From Streptomyces sp. HD (GTDB lineage Bacteria > Actinomycetota > Actinomycetes > Streptomycetales > Streptomycetaceae): DNA of 64,000 nt. A program made the position numbers and the translations under genes. The notes below the pieces were generated by a model. That model was not told the DNA's origin. It searched no databases and saw nothing but the letters and a program-made list of their open reading frames with translations. Positions 42,252-50,723 of this stretch are shown here, one piece after another (positions within the stretch are counted from its first letter, which is position 1; each line of letters starts with the position of its first letter). Where the stretch lies: positions 1 through 64,000 of the forward strand of contig NZ_JAQMYP010000051.1 in NCBI RefSeq assembly GCF_028369295.1, written 5' to 3'.

Positions 42252-43904
42252 GTGGACCCGGTGATCATCGTCGGAGCGGGGCCCGTCGGGCTCACGCTCG
42301 CCCTGGCGCTGGCCCGCCAGGAGGTGCCGTCCGTCGTTCTCGACGAGGGGCCCGGCAAGGACGAGCCCCGCCTCGCACGCACCGTCGTCCTGCGCGAGGA
42401 CACCGCCGCCCTGATGGAGCGCCTGACGGGCGTGCCGCTCGCCCAGGCCGGGGCCCGTTGGGCCGGATGGCGGGCTATGCGGCGCAAGCAGGTGATGCGC
42501 GAGGTCACTTTCGACGACGCCGCAGAAGGGGGCGAGGGCGGCACGAACCCCGCTCCCTTGCACATCGCCCAGCACGTCCTGACCAACGCCCTGCGCGCGG
42601 CCCTCGCCGACGAACCGCTGGTCAAGGTCGCCGTGGACAGCCGTCTGGACGCCGTAGAGCAGGAGCCCTCGGGCGTCACCGCCCACACCCGCGGTCCCAA
42701 GGGCACCTGGTGGCGCGGCAGCTATCTGGTCGGCTGCGACGGCCCCCGCTCGACGGTCCGCAAGCTCCAGGACATCCGTTTCCCCGGCCGTACGGCGGTG
42801 GAGCGACACGCCGTGGCCGCGCTGCGGGCGGAACTTCCGTGGGGTGGTCGGGCGTTGCTCCATCGGATGCCGCCCTGGCGGACGGCCGGACCTTCGGGCG
42901 GGGAGGTCACCGGACGGCCGCTTCCGGACGGGGTGTGGCGTCTGGACTGGCTGCTGCCGCCGAGCAAGGACCTGGTCACACCCGAGATGCTGGTGACCCA
43001 CGTCCGGGAGACCCTCGCCGGGTGGACCGGCGGGCCGACCCCGTCGTACGAACTCCTCGACACCGGGGTGCACACGGTCCACCACCGTCTGGCCCGTCGT
43101 TGGCGGGTGGGTCGCGTCTTTCTCGCCGGGGACGCGGCGCACTGTCTCGGCACGCTCGGCACACACGGCCTCGACGAGGGGCTGCGGGACGCCGACAACC
43201 TCGCCTGGAAGCTGGCGCCGGCCTGGCACCACGGGCCGCACGAGGCGCTGCTCGACAGCTACCAGGCGGAGCGGCGCGCCGTCGTCGCCGCCCGGCTGCG
43301 CGCCGCCGACCAGGCGCTGCCGCTGCTGCGCGGCGGCGGAGGGCTGCGCGCGGTCGTCCCCGGCTCCGGCCGGGGCCATGACGCGCTGCTGATGGACGGC
43401 CACCTGGGGCACGGCGCGATCGGTGCGCCGGGCACGTACGCCAACTCGCCCCTCTCGCCCCAGCGCCTGGAGGGCGAGGTCCCCGTGGACACGCCGCGCG
43501 GTGCGCAGGTCATGGACGTGCGAGTCACCGCGGAGGACGGCTCCTTCGTACGGCTGCGGGACCGCCTCGGGCGCGGCGCGCTGCTGGTCCTGCTGATCGC
43601 GCCGGGCACGGGCGTGTGGGACCGCAAGCACTGGGCGACCGCCGGGATCATGCCCCGGCTGGCGGCGGCCGTGACGGCGTTGCCCTATCGGGCCGAGTTG
43701 CTGGTCGCGGAGAGCTACCCGGGGGCGGCCGCCCACACGGTTCTGCTGGTGCGGCCCGACGGGCACCTGGTGACGGCATTGAGCGGCGTCCGGCCGGCCG
43801 ATCTGTACACGGCGGCCGAGGCGACACTGGGCGGACCGGGCAAGGCACAGGCCGGGGCCACGGCCAGGGCGGCGGAGGCCGGCGCGGCAGCCGGGTCGCG
43901 CTGA
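42252..43904 (+). CDS. FAD-dependent aromatic monooxygenase (PHBH/phenol hydroxylase type)
   Basis: 550-residue flavoprotein monooxygenase that would hydroxylate an aromatic substrate using NADPH and oxygen. The FAD fingerprint VIIVGAGPVGLTLALALA is at the N-terminus, the DG motif LVGCDGPRSTVR near 160, and GRVFLAGDAAHCLGTLGTHG near 293. The C-terminal 140 residues resemble the thioredoxin-like domain of phenol-hydroxylase relatives, followed by an Ala/Gly tail. GTG 42252 puts the fingerprint at the usual distance; upstream starts add an unlikely leader. It stands alone, so its pathway is unknown. Confidence 0.88.
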   Translation: MDPVIIVGAGPVGLTLALALARQEVPSVVLDEGPGKDEPRLARTVVLREDTAALMERLTGVPLAQAGARWAGWRAMRRKQVMREVTFDDAAEGGEGGTNPAPLHIAQHVLTNALRAALADEPLVKVAVDSRLDAVEQEPSGVTAHTRGPKGTWWRGSYLVGCDGPRSTVRKLQDIRFPGRTAVERHAVAALRAELPWGGRALLHRMPPWRTAGPSGGEVTGRPLPDGVWRLDWLLPPSKDLVTPEMLVTHVRETLAGWTGGPTPSYELLDTGVHTVHHRLARRWRVGRVFLAGDAAHCLGTLGTHGLDEGLRDADNLAWKLAPAWHHGPHEALLDSYQAERRAVVAARLRAADQALPLLRGGGGLRAVVPGSGRGHDALLMDGHLGHGAIGAPGTYANSPLSPQRLEGEVPVDTPRGAQVMDVRVTAEDGSFVRLRDRLGRGALLVLLIAPGTGVWDRKHWATAGIMPRLAAAVTALPYRAELLVAESYPGAAAHTVLLVRPDGHLVTALSGVRPADLYTAAEATLGGPGKAQAGATARAAEAGAAAGSR

Positions 43905-43978
43905 CGCCGCCGTACGGAAGCCGTACTCACCTGGAAACGGAAGCCGCAGCAACTGCCCGAAGTGGCATTCGCCATGGC

Positions 43979-44017
43979 ACTCACCGTCACTGTGCGGTCC
44001 GCATAGTGACGGTGAGT
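43979..44017. other. 13-bp inverted repeat next to the leader promoter
   Basis: ACTCACCGTCACT (43979-43991) and AGTGACGGTGAGT (44005-44017) form a perfect inverted repeat with a 13-nt loop. The right arm abuts and overlaps by one base the TTGACC -35 of the cysteine leader. It may terminate the monooxygenase message 75 bp upstream, or be an operator for a regulator. Confidence 0.6.
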
Positions 44018-44052
44018 TGACCGGTTCGCACCGGCATGGTCTACTCCGGATC
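44017..44052 (+). promoter_or_regulatory. Promoter for a leaderless leader-peptide transcript
   Basis: TTGACC (44017-44022), a 17-bp spacer, and TCTACT (44040-44045), then seven bases to the G of a GTG codon at 44053. With normal start-site spacing, transcription would begin at that GTG, making the short ORF leaderless. Confidence 0.6.
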
Positions 44053-44139
44053 GTGACCGACACCTGTGTGCGCCTGTGGCGGAGGGTCCATATGGACCTT
44101 GTCCGCTATGCGGGCTGCGTGTGTCGCCCGTCCTGCTGA
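44053..44139 (+). CDS. Cysteine-containing leader peptide (putative attenuator)
   Basis: 28-codon ORF too short for ordinary calling: GTG start, MTDTCVRLWRRVHMDL followed by VRYAGCVCRPSC and TGA. Cysteines cluster at the end (three in the last seven codons), including the final codon before the stop. The R-x-H-x-D-L-x-R core resembles short 'putative leader peptides' seen ahead of sulfur genes in Streptomyces, and leaderless Cys-rich upstream ORFs act as cysteine-responsive attenuators in mycobacteria. The next gene, 99 bp downstream, degrades cysteine. Slow decoding of Cys codons when cysteine is scarce could change folding or Rho access. A small GGCCC-CGC-GGGCC stem lies at 44197-44209. Confidence 0.65.
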   Translation: MTDTCVRLWRRVHMDLVRYAGCVCRPSC

Positions 44140-44238
44140 ATTCGCATCCCCATTTCTTCCCGCGTTCTTCCCGCGCGTGCCACTCGTGTCGCCTGTGGCC
44201 CCGCGGGCCCTTTGCGAACTCTCTCCAGGACGGTGCCC

Positions 44239-44799
44239 GTGTCTGTCCCTTCTGCCGCCGTTGCCGCTTCTCAGCAGGTGTCCACCCCGGCCTCGACGCC
44301 GGTGTCCACGCCGTCGCAGGCGGACCTTCTCGACTTCGTACGGCGTACTGCCGCCGACCCCGACTTGATCGCCTCGCTTCCGCTCGACCCCGAGGGCCGT
44401 ACCTGGGTACGGCTCGAAGGCCCCGGCGGGAGCGAGGCCTGGCTCATCGGGTGGCCGCCCGGAACCGGCACCGGCTGGCACGACCACGCCGAATCCGTCG
44501 GGGCCTTCGTCACGGCGGCCGGTGAGCTCAGGGAGCACTCCCTGGCCGTCCGGCTGCCCGCCGACGGCTGGAAGACGCTGGAACTGACTGACGACGTGGA
44601 CCGCTCGCGCCACCTACCGGCCGGCAAGGGCCGCTCCTTCGGCCGTCACCATGTACACGAGGTCCTCAACGAATCCGCCGACCGGCACGCGATCTCCGTC
44701 CACGCCTACTACCCGCCTCTCCCACAGATCCGCCGCTTCAGTCGCAGCGGACCGATCCTGCGGTTGGAGCAGGTGGAGCAGCCGGAGGACTGGCAGTGA
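44239..44799 (+). CDS. Cysteine dioxygenase family protein
   Basis: 186-residue cupin related to type I cysteine dioxygenase, which oxidises cysteine to cysteine sulfinate with non-haem iron. Metal-ligand motif 1 is GTGWHDHAESVGAFVTAAGELREH and the second cupin motif is RHHVHEVLN, giving the three histidines. The start is uncertain: GTG 44239 behind AGGACGG is preferred over TTG 44212 and GTG 44233. Its stop overlaps the rhodanese start (GTGA). With the upstream cysteine leader this forms a leader-CDO-rhodanese unit for sulfur amino acid turnover. Confidence 0.85.
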   Translation: MSVPSAAVAASQQVSTPASTPVSTPSQADLLDFVRRTAADPDLIASLPLDPEGRTWVRLEGPGGSEAWLIGWPPGTGTGWHDHAESVGAFVTAAGELREHSLAVRLPADGWKTLELTDDVDRSRHLPAGKGRSFGRHHVHEVLNESADRHAISVHAYYPPLPQIRRFSRSGPILRLEQVEQPEDWQ

Positions 44800-45398
44800 G
44801 CGGTGTGAATGGGGAGGACGGCGTGAGCGGTCTGAATGGTGTGAGCGGTGTGGGTGAAGTGGCGGTCGGCCGGGGCGAGCTGAGGACGGGCGCGCACGAC
44901 GTCAGCGAGCCCGCGATCCGCGGCAGCGAAGCGAACAGGGCACCGTCGACGGGTAGGGCCGACGTGGCTGAACAGCCGGTCGGTATCGACGAGTTGCTGG
45001 AGCGCGTGCGAGCCGGCTACGTGCGGATCGAGCCGCGGGAGGCCTACGAGGCTGCTCAGCACGGTGAGGCTCTGCTGGTCGACATCCGGTATGCGGCCCT
45101 GCGCGAGCGGGACGGCCTGATCCCCGGTGCCCTCGTCATCGAGCGCAACGAACTGGAGTGGCGGCTCGATCCACAGGGCAGCCATCGCGCCCCCGAGGCC
45201 ACGAGCCACGACCTGCGAGTCGTGGTGATCTGCAACGAGGGCTACGCGTCCAGCCTGGCGGTCGAGTCGCTACAACGACTGGGGCTGCACCGGGCCACCG
45301 ATCTCGTCGGGGGCTTCCAGGGGTGGCGCGCGGAAGGGTTCCCGGTGACTTCTGGGGCGGGGTCTGTTGCCGGGGCGGAGGTCGAGGCGGAGGGCTAG
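44796..45398 (+). CDS. Rhodanese-like domain protein
   Basis: 200-residue protein, translationally coupled to the dioxygenase (4-bp overlap). The N-terminal 60 residues are low-complexity with short VSG(L/V)NG/VSGVG repeats. The rhodanese domain follows: LLVDIRYAALRERDGLIPGA, then the active-site loop VVICNEGYASSLAVESLQ with the catalytic Cys, and LVGGFQGWRAEGFPV. It probably moves sulfane sulfur or handles the dioxygenase product. The CNEGYAS loop is typical of actinobacterial rhodaneses next to cysteine dioxygenase. Confidence 0.85.
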   Translation: MSGVNGEDGVSGLNGVSGVGEVAVGRGELRTGAHDVSEPAIRGSEANRAPSTGRADVAEQPVGIDELLERVRAGYVRIEPREAYEAAQHGEALLVDIRYAALRERDGLIPGALVIERNELEWRLDPQGSHRAPEATSHDLRVVVICNEGYASSLAVESLQRLGLHRATDLVGGFQGWRAEGFPVTSGAGSVAGAEVEAEG

Positions 45399-45434
45399 CG
45401 GCTGGACTGAGTTCATCTCTGACGGGGGGCCGTA

Positions 45435-45483
45435 GTCATCTCCGTCGTTGCCGTCATCTCCGTCGTTTGCCTTCGTCTCCGTC
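45435..45483. repeat. 18-bp tandem repeat in the recX-rhodanese gap
   Basis: GTCATCTCCGTCGTT at 45435-45449 and 45453-45467 (period 18), with a decayed third copy to 45483. The gap 45399-45774 (376 bp) between convergent genes holds no gene I can support. Confidence 0.65.
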
Positions 45484-45774
45484 CTCACCGCCCGCGACGG
45501 CGGTCAGACTCGCGGCTGGCGATGACGCTGCCACCGCCGCTGACCGCGGTCGCGGCCACGTAGCGCGGCACGCGCGGGCTCGCCGAGCCTCACCCCCGCG
45601 TCTCCTACGACCGCCCCCTCACCCCGAACCGACCCCGCCCCGGCCCCGAACGCGATGAGCGCCCCCGCGCGTCCACCGTGTCCAGGGCCGGAATCCTGCG
45701 TTCGCGAACCTTCGCCCGCTTCCAGGCCCTCGGCTACCAAACCCTCTGCCTCCAAGCCCGGCCCGTCACAGGGG

Positions 45775-46794
45775 TCAGAACCCCTCGTCCCCGAGGAACT
45801 CCGTGTCTTCGCCCTCTTCCTCCAGTGCCTGCCGGACCACCCGCAGTGCCATCCCCTCGGGGTAGCCTTTGCGGGCGAGCATGCCCGCGAGGCGGCGCAG
45901 GCGTTTGTCGCGGTCGAGGCCGCGGGTGGAGCGGAGCTTGCGGGCGACGAGTTCGCGTGCGGTCGTCTCTTCCTGCTCGGAGTCGAGCTGTGCTACGGCC
46001 GCGTCGATCAGTGTGGACTCGACGCCCTTCGTCCGCAGTTCCTGGGCGAGCGCACGTCGGGCCAGCCCTCGGCCGTGGTGCCGGGACTCCACCCAGGCGT
46101 CCGCGAACGCACTGTCGTTGATGAGGCCGACCTCCTCGAACCGCGACAGCACCTCCTCGGCGGCGTCGTCCGGGATCTCCCGCTTGCGCAGGGCGTCCGC
46201 GAGTTGCTTCCGCGTGCGCGGGGTCCCGGTGAGCAGACGCAGACAGATCGCCCGCGCCTGCTCCACCGGGTCCGCCGGGGGCGCCACCGTCCCGGCCCTC
46301 GACGAGGCAGGGGCGCCTCCATCCTCACCGGACGGCTCCGTGCGGCCGCGCCGACGACGCCCGCGTGAGCCGCCCGAGCCATCCGATCCCCGAGCCTCAC
46401 CACGGCCACGGCCACGGCCACGACCGCGACGCGAGCCACCAACGGGCGCACCGGCACCGAGCACCGAGCCGCCCTCCGACCCCGCCTCGCCGTCCTCCAC
46501 CGCGCCATGGCGCTGCTCGTCGCCATACGCCAAGCCCGCACCGTCGCCGTACGCCAGGCCCGACCCGTCGTCATACGCTGGGCCCGGCTCATCGCCGTAC
46601 CCGTCGTACGCCCCACTCGTGCCGTACGGCGCCGTGCCGTCGTTCCCCCCGTCCATGCCATGGGCCGCGTCGGTCGCGTCCCCTCCGTAGGCGTAGCCGC
46701 CCGGTCCGGAGGAGCCCGTGTCGCCGCCTCTCCCCCGCTTACGCGGAGGGTCCGGGTAGGCGGCGTACTCGGCCCAGTCCGTTCGCCGTGTCAC
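45775..46794 (-). CDS. recX: RecA regulator RecX with long low-complexity N-terminus
   Basis: 339-residue RecX. Residues about 172-325 are the conserved three-helix-repeat core (PVEQARAICLRLLTGTPRTR, AEEVLSRFEEVGLINDSAFA, SRHHGRGLARRALAQELRTKG) that binds and restrains RecA filaments. The first 170 residues are Gly/Asp/Tyr-rich, then an RGRGRGRG patch; bacterial RecX is usually about 150-200 residues, so the extension doubles it. ATG 46794 lies 3 bp after the recA stop, so recA and recX are co-transcribed. An internal start near the core cannot be excluded. Confidence 0.92.
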   Translation of the reverse strand: MTRRTDWAEYAAYPDPPRKRGRGGDTGSSGPGGYAYGGDATDAAHGMDGGNDGTAPYGTSGAYDGYGDEPGPAYDDGSGLAYGDGAGLAYGDEQRHGAVEDGEAGSEGGSVLGAGAPVGGSRRGRGRGRGRGEARGSDGSGGSRGRRRRGRTEPSGEDGGAPASSRAGTVAPPADPVEQARAICLRLLTGTPRTRKQLADALRKREIPDDAAEEVLSRFEEVGLINDSAFADAWVESRHHGRGLARRALAQELRTKGVESTLIDAAVAQLDSEQEETTARELVARKLRSTRGLDRDKRLRRLAGMLARKGYPEGMALRVVRQALEEEGEDTEFLGDEGF

Positions 46795-46797
46795 CGA

Positions 46798-47925
46798 TCA
46801 GCTCTTGGCGGCAGCGGCCTTGGTCTTGGCGGTCTTGGCCGCTACCGGAGCGGGCACCGCCTTCGCGGCGTCGTCCGGGGTGGCGGAGACCGCGGCGTCC
46901 GCGCCCGGCTCGGCGGCCGGCTCCTCCGGGCGCACTCCGACGCCCAGCTTCTCCTTGATCTTCTTCTCGATCTCGTTGGCCAGGTCGGGGTTGTCCTTCA
47001 GGAAGTTGCGCGCGTTCTCCTTGCCCTGGCCGAGCTGGTCGCCCTCGTACGTGTACCAGGCGCCGGCCTTGCGGACGAAGCCGTGCTCCACGCCCATGTC
47101 GATCAGACCGCCCTCGCGGCTGATGCCCTGGCCGTAGAGGATGTCGAACTCGGCCTGCTTGAAGGGCGGTGCGACCTTGTTCTTGACGACCTTGCAGCGG
47201 GTGCGGTTGCCGACCGCGTCCGTGCCGTCCTTCAGGGTCTCGATGCGACGGATGTCGATACGCACCGAGGCGTAGAACTTCAGCGCCCGGCCACCGGTCG
47301 TGGTCTCCGGCGAACCGAACATCACGCCGATCTTCTCGCGGAGCTGGTTGATGAAGATCGCGGTGGTCTTGGACTGGTTGAGCGCGCTGGTGATCTTCCG
47401 CAGGGCCTGGCTCATCAGTCGGGCCTGCAGACCGACGTGGCTGTCGCCCATCTCGCCCTCGATCTCCGCGCGCGGGACGAGCGCGGCGACGGAGTCGATG
47501 ACGATGAGGTCGAGGGCACCGGAGCGGACCAGCATGTCCACGATCTCCAGCGCCTGCTCGCCGTTGTCGGGCTGAGAGAGGATCAGGTTGTCGATGTCGA
47601 CGCCGAGCTTCTTCGCGTACTCGGGGTCGAGGGCGTGCTCCGCGTCCACAAAGGCGACCTGACCGCCGGCCTTCTGCGCGTTGGCCACCGCATGCAGGGT
47701 CAGCGTGGTCTTACCGGAGGACTCCGGTCCGTACACCTCCACCACGCGGCCGCGCGGCAGGCCACCGACGCCGAGGGCGACGTCGAGCGCGGTCGACCCG
47801 GTGGGGATGACCTCGATGGGCTCGTTCGGCCGCTCGCCCAGGCGCATGACCGCGCCCTTGCCGAATTGCCGTTCAATCTGTGCGAGCGCGGCGTCGAGCG
47901 CCTTCTCGCGGTCGGTTCCTGCCAT
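46798..47925 (-). CDS. recA: Recombinase RecA
   Basis: 375-residue RecA, which forms filaments on ssDNA, catalyses strand exchange and activates LexA cleavage. Walker A GPESSGKTTL (about 67), Walker B LIVIDSVAAL, loop L2 FINQLREKIGVMFGSPETTTGG region and the C-terminal domain are intact. The tail from about 330 is Ala/Lys-rich (AKTAKTKAAAAKS), as in other streptomycetes. ATG 47925 gives MAGTDREKALDAAL; the frame is open to 48087 but unconserved. SOS promoter upstream at 48086-48115; recX follows. Confidence 0.98.
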   Translation of the reverse strand: MAGTDREKALDAALAQIERQFGKGAVMRLGERPNEPIEVIPTGSTALDVALGVGGLPRGRVVEVYGPESSGKTTLTLHAVANAQKAGGQVAFVDAEHALDPEYAKKLGVDIDNLILSQPDNGEQALEIVDMLVRSGALDLIVIDSVAALVPRAEIEGEMGDSHVGLQARLMSQALRKITSALNQSKTTAIFINQLREKIGVMFGSPETTTGGRALKFYASVRIDIRRIETLKDGTDAVGNRTRCKVVKNKVAPPFKQAEFDILYGQGISREGGLIDMGVEHGFVRKAGAWYTYEGDQLGQGKENARNFLKDNPDLANEIEKKIKEKLGVGVRPEEPAAEPGADAAVSATPDDAAKAVPAPVAAKTAKTKAAAAKS

Positions 47926-48085
47926 GGGTTCCACCCGGTTTGCTTGAGTCGATCGCTTCACGTCAAAGACGCTAACGCCTGCCACTGACAATGCGCCCCG
48001 ACGCCCGTCCGGCCTGTGGATAACTCGGGCATTTCTCTGTCGAAACCGTGGCGAAGTGCCCGCCGAGCGTCTCGCCGGAGACTTC

Positions 48086-48115
48086 ATGAGAATGGATGTT
48101 CGATTTTTGTGTCAA
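48086..48115 (-). promoter_or_regulatory. recA promoter with SOS box
   Basis: On the minus strand: TTGACA (48110-48115), 18-bp spacer, TCTCAT (48086-48091). The spacer carries TCGAACATCCATTCTC (48088-48103), half-sites CGAAC and ATTC, matching the LexA site known for Streptomyces recA. The left half is canonical and the right half degenerate. Confidence 0.7.
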
Positions 48116-48162
48116 GCGCACCACCCGGCACTTCCGAGACTACGTTCGCGGTCCGAACCGCC

Positions 48163-49434
48163 TCAGGCGGAGGAGCTCTCCCCGGAGCTGCCCGTATCCG
48201 TCGAGCCCGCCTTCCCCGGCCGTCGCCCCCACAGCGCACGCGCGCGTGCGAACAGGCTGCGCCCCGCTCCCCCTCCCCGGTGCCCGTGGACACGGGGATC
48301 GTCCGTGACGTCGTACCGCTTCACATACGCCCCCAGGAACGCCTGCAGCGTGGCGACCGCAGGGATGGCGATCAGCGCGCCCACCGCGCCGAGGAGGGCG
48401 GTGCCGGCGATGACCGAACCGAAGGCGACAGCGGGGTGGATGTCGACGGTCTTCGAGGTCAGCTTGGGCTGGAGCACATAGTTCTCGAACTGCTGGTAGA
48501 CCACGACGAAGATCAGCACCCACAGCGCGTACCAGGGATCGACCGTGAAGGCGATCAGCATGGGCAGGGCGCCCGCGAGATAGGTGCCGATGGTGGGGAT
48601 GAACTGCGAGACCAGACCGACCCAGACGGCCAGCACGGGCGCGTACGGCACATCCAGGCTTTCCAGCAGGATGTAGTGGGCTATGCCGGAGATCAGCGCC
48701 ATCAGGCCGCGCGAGTACAGGTAGCCGCCGGTCTTGTTGACGGCGATCTCCCACGCGCGCAGCACCTCGGCCTGCTTGGCGGGCGGCAGTACGGAGCACA
48801 GGGCGCGGCGCAGTCGGGGGCCGTCCGCGGCGAAGTAGAACGAGAACAGGGTGATCGTCAGCAGTTGGAAGAGGCCGCCGAGAACCTGCGCGGACACGTC
48901 CAGCACGCCGGTGGCGCTGTTCTGCACGTAATTGCGCAGCCAGTCGGAACGGAGCAGGCCCTCCTGGACGTCCACGCGGCGCAGTTCGGTGTGGAAGTGC
49001 GTGTTGATCCAGTTGATGAGGGAGTCGAGGTAGTTCGGGAAGTCCTCGACGATCTTGATGATCTGGCCCGCGAGCATGGAGCCCAGCAGCGTCACGAACC
49101 CGGCGGACACGATGATCACGGCGAGGAAGACAACGGCCGTGGCCAGCCCTCGGCGCATGCCGCGCGAGGCCATCCAGCTCACCGCGGGCTCGATTGCCAG
49201 CGCCAGGAAGAACGCGATGAGGATGTTGATCAGCAGCCCGGTGAGCTGGTGAAAGGCCCAGCTGCCCAGCTGGAACGCGCCGAAGAGCGCCAGCGCGAGC
49301 ACCATGGCGCGCGGCAGCCAGCGCGGCATGCGGGCACCCGGCCCTGCGCCGCCCTCGCCGGGCGGCGGGTTGGGCGGCGTCGTGCCGAACGGGGATCCGT
49401 GCCGGGCGGGCTGCCCGGTCTCGTCAGTGCGTGC
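48163..49434 (-). CDS. AI-2E family (UPF0118) transporter-like membrane protein
   Basis: About 423 residues with seven to eight membrane helices (MVLALALFGAFQLG, LLINILIAFFLALAIEP, VFLAVIIVSAGFVTLLG and later). The family signature QFIPTIGTYLAGALPMLIAF and the conserved PAVAFGSVIAGTALLG segment are present. Family members export quorum-sensing AI-2 or, in other bacteria, act as Na+(Li+)/H+ antiporters or other exporters; Streptomyces substrates are unknown. GTG 49434 (ARTDETGQPARHG) is favoured; GTG 49455 is possible. Its C-terminal tail is Gly/Arg/Ser-rich. The recA promoter lies just past its stop. Confidence 0.88.
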   Translation of the reverse strand, partial: ARTDETGQPARHGSPFGTTPPNPPPGEGGAGPGARMPRWLPRAMVLALALFGAFQLGSWAFHQLTGLLINILIAFFLALAIEPAVSWMASRGMRRGLATAVVFLAVIIVSAGFVTLLGSMLAGQIIKIVEDFPNYLDSLINWINTHFHTELRRVDVQEGLLRSDWLRNYVQNSATGVLDVSAQVLGGLFQLLTITLFSFYFAADGPRLRRALCSVLPPAKQAEVLRAWEIAVNKTGGYLYSRGLMALISGIAHYILLESLDVPYAPVLAVWVGLVSQFIPTIGTYLAGALPMLIAFTVDPWYALWVLIFVVVYQQFENYVLQPKLTSKTVDIHPAVAFGSVIAGTALLGAVGALIAIPAVATLQAFLGAYVKRYDVTDDPRVHGHRGGGAGRSLFARARALWGRRPGKAGSTDTGSSGESSSA

Positions 49435-49497
49435 CACGAGGCAAGTCTCGCCCACTGCACCGACAACCGGCTGCCGTCCTGCGATCTTCGTGACCGG

Positions 49498-49692
49498 TCA
49501 GCGCCTTTCCCCCGGAATGTTCATGACGGCACACACCACGCGCCACACGTCCTTCGCCTCCCAGCCGGCGTCCAGCGCCTCGTGCACCGTGCGCCCGCCC
49601 AGCTCCGCCATCACGTGATCGCGCGCGAAAGTGTCGGCGTACCCGGAACCGAAGTGGTCCGCCATCCGCTGCCAGAAGACCGTCAACCGCAT
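49498..49692 (-). CDS. DUF3046 protein
   Basis: 64-residue DUF3046 protein: MRLTVFWQRMADHFGSGYAD, then HVMAELGGRTVHEALDAGW and the KDVWRVVCAVMNIP end that defines the family. It is small, actinobacteria-specific, and usually found beside recA/recX. Function unknown. ATG 49692 has GGA upstream. It lies 63 bp before the AI-2E-like gene. Confidence 0.9.
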   Translation of the reverse strand: MRLTVFWQRMADHFGSGYADTFARDHVMAELGGRTVHEALDAGWEAKDVWRVVCAVMNIPGERR

Positions 49693-49772
49693 GCGTCCAG
49701 TATCCCGCCCCTGAGAGTGGGCCTGAGCCGGGTCCGCTTGTCGAGACCGCTTTCCGCCCTACGGTCTGACGC

Positions 49773-50717
49773 ATGCCCGAAACAGGAGCTTCTGCACTGA
49801 GTCCGACGCCCTCGTCGCACCCCCCGCTGTTCCGCGCCGAGCAGTTCGTCTGGCTCACCGCGCGCGTGCTCGAACAGCGCCTCTTCGCGTACCACTTCCT
49901 GAACGGCGCCGCCGACCCGGTGGAGACCGCATTGGACGCCTACCGCAACGAGGACGGCGGGTACGGCCACGCCCTGGAGCCCGATCTGCGCGGCCCGGTC
50001 AGTCAGCCGCTGCACACCGGTCACGCCCTGCACGTCCTGGACGCCGTCGAGCGCTGCGGCGGACAGCGCGTGGACCGCGTGTGCCGCTACCTCACCTCGG
50101 TCTCCACCCCGGAGGGCGCCCTCCCGACGATCCACCCCAGCCAGCGCGGCTACCCCGTGGCCCCGTTCATCCCGATCGTGGACGACCCGCCCAGCGCGCT
50201 CCTGGCCACCGGACCGGTGGTCGGCCTGCTGCACCGCAACGACGTGTGGCACGCCTGGCTGTTCCGGGCCACGGACTTCTGCTGGCAGGCGGTCGAGTCC
50301 CTGGAGAAGTCCCATCCCTACGAGATCGAGGCCGCCGTGGCCTTCCTGGACTCCGCTCCCGACCGCACGCGCGCGCAGGCGGCTGCCGACCGCCTGGGCC
50401 GTCTGGTACGCGAGCAGCGCCTGGCGGTATTGGAGCCGGAAAAACTCGACGTGTACCCGGTCTCCCCCGGCTACGCCCCCGCCGAGCACCACTTCCCGCA
50501 CGACTACGCGAGGACACCGCGCTCCCTCGCGCGCGCGTGGTTCACGGACGACGAGATGAGCCGTTCCCTGGACCATCTGGCCGGCGAGCAGCAGGAGGAC
50601 GGCGGCTGGCCGGTCCGCTGGCGCCAGTGGGCGCCGGGCACCGCCCTGGAGGCACGCCCCATGGTGACGATCGAGGCGCTGCGCACGCTCAGGGCGTACG
50701 GCCGCCACATCGGCTGA
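49773..50717 (+). CDS. Alpha/alpha-toroid (prenyltransferase/cyclase-like) protein
   Basis: 314-residue soluble protein with toroid-type repeats: AYRNEDGGYGHALEPDLRG near 50 and LAGEQQEDGGWPVRWRQW near 275 resemble the QW motifs of terpene cyclases and prenyltransferases. The DxDD motif of class II cyclases is not visible, so catalytic activity is doubtful. GTALEARPMVTIEALRTL forms the final helix. It is divergent from DUF3046 and converges on azlD with a 6-bp gap. Function unknown. Confidence 0.75.
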   Translation: MPETGASALSPTPSSHPPLFRAEQFVWLTARVLEQRLFAYHFLNGAADPVETALDAYRNEDGGYGHALEPDLRGPVSQPLHTGHALHVLDAVERCGGQRVDRVCRYLTSVSTPEGALPTIHPSQRGYPVAPFIPIVDDPPSALLATGPVVGLLHRNDVWHAWLFRATDFCWQAVESLEKSHPYEIEAAVAFLDSAPDRTRAQAAADRLGRLVREQRLAVLEPEKLDVYPVSPGYAPAEHHFPHDYARTPRSLARAWFTDDEMSRSLDHLAGEQQEDGGWPVRWRQWAPGTALEARPMVTIEALRTLRAYGRHIG

Positions 50718-50723
50718 CGAGCC

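Noticed and set aside
45504..45755. 83-codon minus-strand ORF between the rhodanese and recX genes
   Set aside because: Gly/Ala/Arg-rich with no ribosome site and no recognisable fold; consistent with random high-GC sequence.
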